This document shows, piece by piece, positions 58,842-64,000 of a stretch of DNA of 64,000 bases (position 1 is its first letter; each line of letters opens with the position of its first letter). The notes under the pieces are model-generated. The model was not told the origin of the DNA, made no database searches, and saw only the letters and a list, made by a program, of their open reading frames with translations. Origin of the DNA: Pseudomonas chlororaphis (GTDB lineage: Bacteria > Pseudomonadota > Gammaproteobacteria > Pseudomonadales > Pseudomonadaceae); NCBI GenBank assembly GCA_001023535.1, contig CP011020.1, forward strand, positions 1,776,120 to 1,840,119. Reading direction: 5' to 3'. The position numbers were made by a program, and so were the translations under genes.

Positions 58842-60155
58842 ATGCTCAAATGGTGCTCGCGGTCGATCTTCCTTCAAGTTGTCCTCGGACTGGTGCTTGG
58901 CATCGTCTGCGGGCTTACCCTTCCCGAATACTCTGCACAGCTCAAGCCCCTCGGTGACGGGTTTATCAAGCTGATCAAGATGCTCATCGGTCTGATCGTG
59001 TTCTGCGTGGTGGTCAGCGGCATCTCCGGTGCCGGCGACCTCAAGAAGGTCGGACGCATCGGCCTCAAGTCGGTCATCTATTTCGAAGTTCTCACCACCA
59101 TCGCCCTGGTGATCGGGCTGGTGTTCGCTTTCACCACCGGCATCGGCAGCGGCGCCAATATCCACCTGGAGCAGCTCTCCAGCGCTGACATGGGTGACAT
59201 CGCCCAGCGCGGCCAGCACATGGTCACCACCACCCAATTTCTGATGAACCTGATCCCAACGTCGGTGATCGGCGCCTTCGCGGAAAACAACATCCTGCAA
59301 GTGCTGCTGTTCGCGGTGCTGTTCGGCAGTGCGTTGAACCTGGTGGGGGACGCCGCCTCGGGTATTTCGCGCCTGATCAACGAGCTCAGCCACGTGATTT
59401 TTCGCATCATGGGCATGATCGTGCGCCTGGCGCCAATCGGTGTCTTTGGCGCCATCGCCTTCACCACCAGCAAATACGGCCTGGATTCGCTGCAGCACCT
59501 GGGCAGCCTCGTCGGCTTGTTCTACCTGACCTGCATCGCCTTCGTCGCGGTCATCCTCGGGCTGGTGATGCGCGCGTCGGGGCTGCCCATGCTGCCGTTC
59601 CTCAAATACCTGCGTGAAGAACTGCTGATCGTGCTCGGCACCGCTTCGTCCGACGCCGTGCTGCCGCAAATCATGCGCAAGCTCGAACACCTCGGCATCG
59701 GCAGCTCGACCGTGGGCCTGGTCATCCCAACCGGCTACTCGTTCAACCTGGACGGCTTTTCGATCTACCTGACCCTGGCCATCGTCTTCATCGCCAATGC
59801 GACCGGCACGCCGCTGGCCATGAGCGACCTGCTGACCATCCTGCTGGTGTCGTTGATCACCTCCAAGGGCGCCCACGGAATTCCAGGTTCGGCGCTGGTT
59901 ATCCTGGCGGCCACGTTGACGGCGATCCCGGCCATCCCGGTGGTTGGCCTGGTCCTGGTGCTGGCGGTGGACTGGTTCATGGGCATCGGGCGCGCCCTGA
60001 CTAACCTGATCGGCAACTGCGTGGCCACCGTGGCCATCGCCCGCTGGGAAAAAGACATCGACGTACCGAGGGCCCGCAAGGTGTTGTCCGGCCAGCAAGG
60101 CTATACCTTCCAGGCCCGAAAACCGGTGGGCAGTGCTCATCACCAGCAATTCTGA
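58842..60155 (+). CDS. dctA: DctA-like C4-dicarboxylate:cation symporter (DAACS family)
   Basis: 437 residues, about eight membrane helices with two re-entrant hairpins. DctA features: PLGDGFIKLIKMLIG, EELLIVLGTASSDAVLP, PTGYSFNLDGFSIYLTLA and SKGAHGIPGSALVILAATL. The usual GTSSSESALP and KMxIAPVIF segments are changed to GTASSDAVLP and LIGLIVF, so substrate preference may differ from classic DctA. Downstream lie two GntR-type regulators, and two operator-like sites flank the promoter, unlike the sigma-54/DctBD control of the main DctA. Confidence 0.87.
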   Translation: MLKWCSRSIFLQVVLGLVLGIVCGLTLPEYSAQLKPLGDGFIKLIKMLIGLIVFCVVVSGISGAGDLKKVGRIGLKSVIYFEVLTTIALVIGLVFAFTTGIGSGANIHLEQLSSADMGDIAQRGQHMVTTTQFLMNLIPTSVIGAFAENNILQVLLFAVLFGSALNLVGDAASGISRLINELSHVIFRIMGMIVRLAPIGVFGAIAFTTSKYGLDSLQHLGSLVGLFYLTCIAFVAVILGLVMRASGLPMLPFLKYLREELLIVLGTASSDAVLPQIMRKLEHLGIGSSTVGLVIPTGYSFNLDGFSIYLTLAIVFIANATGTPLAMSDLLTILLVSLITSKGAHGIPGSALVILAATLTAIPAIPVVGLVLVLAVDWFMGIGRALTNLIGNCVATVAIARWEKDIDVPRARKVLSGQQGYTFQARKPVGSAHHQQF

Positions 60156-60213
60156 AAGACTGCGGCGCCGGCCCGCGAACCGGCACCGCCTGATGATTTC
60201 CAAGGAGCCCCAT

Positions 60214-60918
60214 GTGATCAGTTCATCAACCGTCGTCAACTCGGTCGTGGAGAAACTCCGCGCCGCCCTCGCCCGAGGCCAATGGCGCTCCGGCGACATG
60301 CTCCCGGGCCAGCGCGAACTGGCCGAGCAACTGGGCATCAGCCGGCCCAGCCTGCGCGAAGCGGTGATTGTGCTGGAAACCCTGGGCCTGGTTCGCTCGA
60401 TGCCCGGCAAGGGCGTCGTGGTGCTGGAGGCCAATTTCAGCGATGCCGGCGGTGACAGCAGCGCCATGGCCGGCGCCAGTCTCGAAGACCTGCTGCAACT
60501 GCGCTACACCCTTGAACCCTTCATCGTTGGCCTGGTGGCCCAGTCCATCAGCAGCAAGGAAGTCGGCCAGTTGCGCCTGACCCTGATGGACATGCGCGAA
60601 GCCCTGGAAGCCAATGACAGCGACGCCTGCGCCAACGCCTACATCGCCTTCCACGAGGAACTGTTCGCCCTGACCTCCAACCCGATTTTCCAGAACGTGG
60701 TGCAGCAGACCAGCAACGCCCTCAAGCAGAGCGCCGATGTGTTGCGCAACTCGCCCGAACACCTGGCCGAGCGCCTGGAAGAGAACGAAGCGGTGGTGCG
60801 CGCCATTCGCGCCAAGAACAGTGCCCAGGCCAGCGCCGAGATGCGGCGGCACATCCTGCGGGAAGGCCAACGCATGGGCATCGAACTGAATATCCCGGAC
60901 GACAACCTCGGCACTTGA
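60214..60918 (+). CDS. FadR-subfamily GntR transcriptional regulator
   Basis: 234 residues. Winged helix-turn-helix at the N-terminus (VVEKLRAALARGQWRSGDMLPGQRELAEQLGISRPSLREAVIVLETLGLVRSMPGKGVVVLE) and a C-terminal FCD ligand domain with the metal-binding type residues (D/H in the LRYTLEPFI, FHEELFAL and MRRHILRE helices). The GTG at 60214 was chosen since AAGGAG lies six bases before it; ATGs further upstream lack a site and overlap dctA. Likely binds the GGTAAGACC sites before dctA. Confidence 0.88.
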   Translation: MISSSTVVNSVVEKLRAALARGQWRSGDMLPGQRELAEQLGISRPSLREAVIVLETLGLVRSMPGKGVVVLEANFSDAGGDSSAMAGASLEDLLQLRYTLEPFIVGLVAQSISSKEVGQLRLTLMDMREALEANDSDACANAYIAFHEELFALTSNPIFQNVVQQTSNALKQSADVLRNSPEHLAERLEENEAVVRAIRAKNSAQASAEMRRHILREGQRMGIELNIPDDNLGT

Positions 60919-60940
60919 GCCACGGCCTGCGGAGATCGCC

Positions 60941-61654
60941 ATGAACAACCTCGCTTCCCATCAGCACCAGCGCAGCGTACTTGCCTCCCTGCCCTTGCCC
61001 GGCCGGGTCGGCAAGCCGTCGGTGGACGATATCTACCCGCGGATCTTCGACGCCATTCTCGACCAGCGCATTGCCCCCGCCAGCCGTTTCACCGAGGAAA
61101 GCCTGGGGGATGTGTTCGGCGTCAGCCGCAGCATCATTCGTCGCGTCCTGGCGCGCCTGTCCCATCAGCAGGTGGTGATCCTGCGCCCCAACCACCGGCC
61201 CCAGGTCGCGGCACCGGACCTCGAACAGACCCGGCAAATCCTCCATGCCCGCCGCCTGGCCGAACATACCCTGGTGCGCCTGGCCTGCAAGGCGCCACAC
61301 CCCAGGGACCTGCAAGGCCTGCGCGAACTGGTGGACCGCGAACGCCAGTGCCTGGACCGCGGCGAACGCGGCCCGGCGATACGCCTGTCCGGCGAGTTTC
61401 ACCTGCAACTGGCGGCCATGGCTGGCAACGCACCCTTGGCGCAGTTCCTCGGCAGCCTGGTGCCATTGACCTCGTTGGCCCTGGCCCGGCATGAGGTCAA
61501 GTCACGCCGGCACTGCGCCTGGCAAGAACACCTGGCCATCGTGGACGCCGTGGAAAACGGCGACGTCGATGAAGCCATGCGGCTGATGGACGAGCACCTG
61601 GACCATCTCGAACAGAAGTTGCTGATGGCCGCCGGCGCCGGATCGTCAACTTAG
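60941..61654 (+). CDS. Second GntR/FCD family transcriptional regulator
   Basis: 237 residues. Helix-turn-helix in SRFTEESLGDVFGVSRSIIRRVLARLSHQQVVILRPNHRPQVA, then an FCD domain (FHLQLAAMAGNAPLAQFLGSL, WQEHLAIVDAVENGDVDEAMRLMDEHLDHLEQKL). This sub-type is close to regulators beside purine or allantoin catabolism genes in other bacteria, which is only suggestive. GGAG before the ATG, 22 bases after the previous stop. The 3' end overlaps the end of convergent yjiA by nine bases. Confidence 0.87.
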   Translation: MNNLASHQHQRSVLASLPLPGRVGKPSVDDIYPRIFDAILDQRIAPASRFTEESLGDVFGVSRSIIRRVLARLSHQQVVILRPNHRPQVAAPDLEQTRQILHARRLAEHTLVRLACKAPHPRDLQGLRELVDRERQCLDRGERGPAIRLSGEFHLQLAAMAGNAPLAQFLGSLVPLTSLALARHEVKSRRHCAWQEHLAIVDAVENGDVDEAMRLMDEHLDHLEQKLLMAAGAGSST

Positions 61655-62614
61655 CGCGGCGTCGAAGCCTGCGCGGATCTTCTCTTCGGGCAGCTCATCG
61701 GCGATGAACACGATCACGCTCTCGCGAGGCTCATCGGGGGCCCATTCGGTGTCCCAATCGAAACCGTAGAGCTTGAGCACGCCCTGGAACACCAGCCGAC
61801 GAGGTTCACCGGCGATGTTCAGCACGCCCTTGTAGCGCAGCAGTTGCTTGCCGTGCTCCTCCAGCAACTGGTTCATGAACGCGCTGAGCTTGTCGATATC
61901 CAGCGGCTTGTCGGTACGCAGCACCAGGCTGCTGATGCGATCGCCCGGGGTCGCCTTGCCGACCGGGCGCAGGCTGAACCCGGCGCCCAGGTCCGCATTG
62001 AGGTTGAAGCCGCGGATGTCGAGCAGCTCGGCCAGGTCGATCTTGCCGTGCTCCACCACCCGGATGGGCGCTCGCCGATTGATCCGCGCCAGACGCTCGC
62101 CGAGGGCTTCGACCTGGGCCGCGTCCACCAGGTCGGTCTTGCTCAGGAGCAAGCGATCGGCGAACCCGACCTGGGCCTGGGCGATGGCCTGGGTCAGGTG
62201 CAGGTCGGCGTGGGCGGCGTCTACCAGGGTCAGGATGCCGTCGAGGATGTAGCGCTCGCGCAGGTCTTCGTCGATGAAAAACGCCTGGGCCACTGGCGCC
62301 GGATCGGCCAGGCCGGTGCACTCGATCACCAGGCGATCGAAGGCGATCGCGCCGCTGTCCAGCCGTTCGAGCAGCAGGTACAGGGCCTTGGTCAGGTCGG
62401 TGTGAATGGTGCAGCACACACAGCCGTTGGCCAGGGTCATGACCTGCACCGGCTCGTCGCCCAGCAGTTGGGTGTCGATGCCGGCATCGCTGAATTCGTT
62501 CTCGATCACGGCAATTTTCAGGCCGTGCTCGGCCTTGAGCAGATGACGCAGCAGCGTAGTCTTGCCAGCGCCGAGGAAGCCACTGAGGATGGTGACCGGG
62601 ATGGGAGAGGACAA
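61646..62614 (-). CDS. yjiA: CobW/COG0523 family GTP-binding metallochaperone (YjiA)
   Basis: 322 residues. Walker A GFLGAGKTT (residues 12-20), the metal-binding GCVCC (64-68, with CTIHTDL after it), ECTGLADP, and G4 SKTD; C-terminal CobW_C domain ends EEKIRAGFDAAL. Such proteins deliver zinc or other metals to enzymes. Placed with ybdD and cstA, the same linkage as yjiY-yjiX-yjiA in E. coli. No Zur box seen before the start. Confidence 0.93.
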   Translation of the reverse strand: MSSPIPVTILSGFLGAGKTTLLRHLLKAEHGLKIAVIENEFSDAGIDTQLLGDEPVQVMTLANGCVCCTIHTDLTKALYLLLERLDSGAIAFDRLVIECTGLADPAPVAQAFFIDEDLRERYILDGILTLVDAAHADLHLTQAIAQAQVGFADRLLLSKTDLVDAAQVEALGERLARINRRAPIRVVEHGKIDLAELLDIRGFNLNADLGAGFSLRPVGKATPGDRISSLVLRTDKPLDIDKLSAFMNQLLEEHGKQLLRYKGVLNIAGEPRRLVFQGVLKLYGFDWDTEWAPDEPRESVIVFIADELPEEKIRAGFDAALS

Positions 62615-62639
62615 ACAGAATCTCCTTGATGCGGATTTT

Positions 62640-62731
62640 TGTGGGAGCGAGCCTGCTTACGACAGCAGAGGGTCAGTCAACCTCTTCATCGACTGACCCA
62701 CTGCATTCGCGAGCAAGCCCGCTCCCACACA
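62640..62731. repeat. REPIN, family A (first of a tandem pair)
   Basis: TGTGGGAGCGAGCCTGCTTA ... GAGCAAGCCCGCTCCCACAC; the left arm has decayed at its inner end. The loop contains GGTCAGTCAACCTCTTCATC, also found in the next REPIN. Confidence 0.88.
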
Positions 62732-62776
62732 GGGAATCTGTGACGGACACACATCTTGTGCCCCACCAAATAACTC

Positions 62777-62867
62777 TGTGGGAGCGGGCTTGCCCGCGAA
62801 AGCGGTGGGTCAGCCGACCTCTTCATCGACTGACCCACCCTCTTCGCGAGCAAGCCCGCTCCCACAG
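62777..62867. repeat. REPIN, family A (second of a tandem pair)
   Basis: TGTGGGAGCGGGCTTGCCCG ... GAGCAAGCCCGCTCCCACAG. The loop nearly repeats that of the REPIN at 62640-62731 (GGTCAGCCGACCTCTTCATC), so the two likely arose by duplication. Confidence 0.9.
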
Positions 62868-62889
62868 GGGGTACCTCAGGGCTGCCGGG

Positions 62890-63087
62890 TCAGCAGCACT
62901 TGGGCCCGGCCTTGCCGCCGTAACGGGCTTCCTGGCGTTCGCGGAAGAACGTCTCGTAGTCCATCAGCGGCTTGTCCGGGTGCTGGGTCTGCATGTGCTC
63001 GACGTAGTTGTCGTAGTCGGGCATGCCGACCATCAGGCGGGCGGCCTGACCGAGGTATTTACCCAGGCGACTCAAGTCATTGAACAT
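62890..63087 (-). CDS. ybdD: YbdD/YjiX family small protein
   Basis: 65 residues: [58 protein letters not shown], ending KCC. This is the DUF466 protein that always follows CstA/BtsT transporters. It is needed for function of the pyruvate transporter in E. coli relatives, as far as I recall. GAGGA precedes the ATG; 16 bases from the cstA stop. Confidence 0.93.
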   Translation of the reverse strand: MFNDLSRLGKYLGQAARLMVGMPDYDNYVEHMQTQHPDKPLMDYETFFRERQEARYGGKAGPKCC

Positions 63088-63103
63088 CGTTGCAATCCTC
63101 GTT

Positions 63104-64000
63104 TCAGGCGTCCGGCAGCGCTTGGAAAGGCGCTTCCTTGTCCGTGCGTTCCTTCGTGCCCCAGGCGGCGATGCCGACCTTGAGCGCGTAGAACAGGATG
63201 CTGAAGACCACGAACAGGAACAGTGCCGCAGCCGGCAACAGGGTGACCCAGATGTAGCGCTGGCGCTTCATTTTGATCAGGACAACGGTGGCGAGCATCA
63301 GCGCGATACCGGCCAGCATCTGGTTGGAGATGCCGAACAGCGGCCACAAGGTATTGATGCCACCCAGCGGATCGATGACGCCCTGGTACAGCAAGTAGCC
63401 CCACATCGCCACGCAGCCCGCCGTGGCAATCAGGTTGGCGGTCCAGGACTCGGTACGCTTGAGCGCCGGGACGAAGGAGCCGAGCAGATCCTGGAGCATG
63501 AAGCGACCGGCACGGGTACCGGCGTCAACGGCGGTCAGGATGAACAGCGCCTCGAACAGGATCGCAAAGTGGTACCAGAATGCCATGGTGTTTTCACCCG
63601 GCAGGACACTGTGCAGGATCTGCGCGATACCAACCGCCAGGGTCGGCGCACCGCCAGCACGGGCCAGGATAGTGGTTTCACCGATATCGTTGGCCACCGC
63701 CTGCAGCGCTTCCGGGGTAATCGCAAAACCCCAACTGCTGACGGTCTGCGCCACGGTCACCACATCACTGCCAACCACGGCAGCCGGGCTGTTCATGGCG
63801 AAGTACACACCCGGTTCGATCACCGAGGCGGCGACCATGGCCATGATGGCCACGAAGGACTCCATCAACATACCGCCGTAGCCGATGTATCGGGCGTTGG
63901 TTTCGTTATCCAGCAGCTTGGGCGTGGTGCCCGAGGAAATCAGCGCGTGGAAACCCGAGACCGCGCCACAGGCGATGGTGATGAACAGGAACGGGAACAG
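63104..64000 (-). CDS. cstA: CstA/BtsT family transporter, C-terminal part (cut by window end)
   Basis: Carbon starvation protein family (peptide or pyruvate transporter of the inner membrane). About 299 residues of the C-terminal part are present; the frame stays open to the window edge (…[24 protein letters not shown]...), so the true start is beyond 64000. Family motifs: [24 protein letters not shown] and [21 protein letters not shown], plus several membrane helices. Followed by ybdD and yjiA on the same strand. Confidence 0.93.
   Translation of the reverse strand: MFPFLFITIACGAVSGFHALISSGTTPKLLDNETNARYIGYGGMLMESFVAIMAMVAASVIEPGVYFAMNSPAAVVGSDVVTVAQTVSSWGFAITPEALQAVANDIGETTILARAGGAPTLAVGIAQILHSVLPGENTMAFWYHFAILFEALFILTAVDAGTRAGRFMLQDLLGSFVPALKRTESWTANLIATAGCVAMWGYLLYQGVIDPLGGINTLWPLFGISNQMLAGIALMLATVVLIKMKRQRYIWVTLLPAAALFLFVVFSILFYALKVGIAAWGTKERTDKEAPFQALPDA

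Noticed and set aside
62640..62867. Regularly spaced similar sequences that could suggest a CRISPR array
   Set aside because: Units are inverted pairs of REP sequences, only two copies, spacers are nearly identical and no cas genes are present.

Overview
The window is chromosomal DNA of a Pseudomonas of the fluorescens type. Evidence: most proteins resemble Pseudomonas housekeeping proteins, genes are GC-rich, and the gene order follows the P. aeruginosa PAO1 block I remember as about PA4529 to PA4606 (coaE-yacG, ndh, tRNAs-clpB, rluD-bamD-pilSR, minor pilins, ispH-lspA-ileS-ribF-murJ, rpsT, proB-obgE-rpmA-rplU-ispB, morA-glyA, cstA). Gaps are filled with the paired REP sequences (REPINs) typical of the P. 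fluorescens group. Synteny is from memory, not from a search.

Layout. 1-6.7 kb: the end of coaE, yacG, several small conserved proteins, NADH dehydrogenase II, a chemoreceptor and a four-tRNA cluster (Asn, Pro, Lys, Pro). 6.7-15.7 kb: clpB with a sigma-32 promoter, pgeF-rluD, bamD, and the PilS-PilR two-component system. 16.3-23.9 kb: thiO and the type IV minor pilin operon fimU-pilV-pilW-pilX-pilY1-pilE, with fimT alone on the other strand. 23.9-31.4 kb: the ispH and murJ-ribF-ileS-lspA-fkpB group. 31.6-37.2 kb: rpsT, and rplU-rpmA-obgE-proB-creA divergent from ispB. 37.4-46.6 kb: small conserved proteins, a Lon-like protease, a DUF4105 membrane-associated protein and a GreA-like factor.

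46.6-50.4 kb is an accessory island and the highlight: two short precursor peptides with related leaders followed by a complete class II lanthipeptide synthetase (LanM). The two cores are built from consecutive Thr/Ser-x(2-3)-Cys modules, three in the first peptide and four in the second, so each Cys has its own Thr or Ser in order. No dedicated transporter, protease or immunity gene lies beside it.

50.5-64 kb: ettA, the large GGDEF-EAL protein MorA, glyA, an orphan hypothetical gene, a DctA-like transporter with two FadR/GntR-type regulators and two candidate operators, then yjiA, ybdD and the 3' part of cstA, cut by the window end.

How genes work together: pilS/pilR and fimT-fimU-pilVWXY1E serve type IV pilus assembly; lspA, bamD and murJ serve the cell envelope; ileS, rpsT, rplU, rpmA, obgE, ettA and rluD serve ribosomes and translation; ybdD-cstA-yjiA form a nutrient and metal group. 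Long antisense reading frames are common because of the high GC content and were not called.
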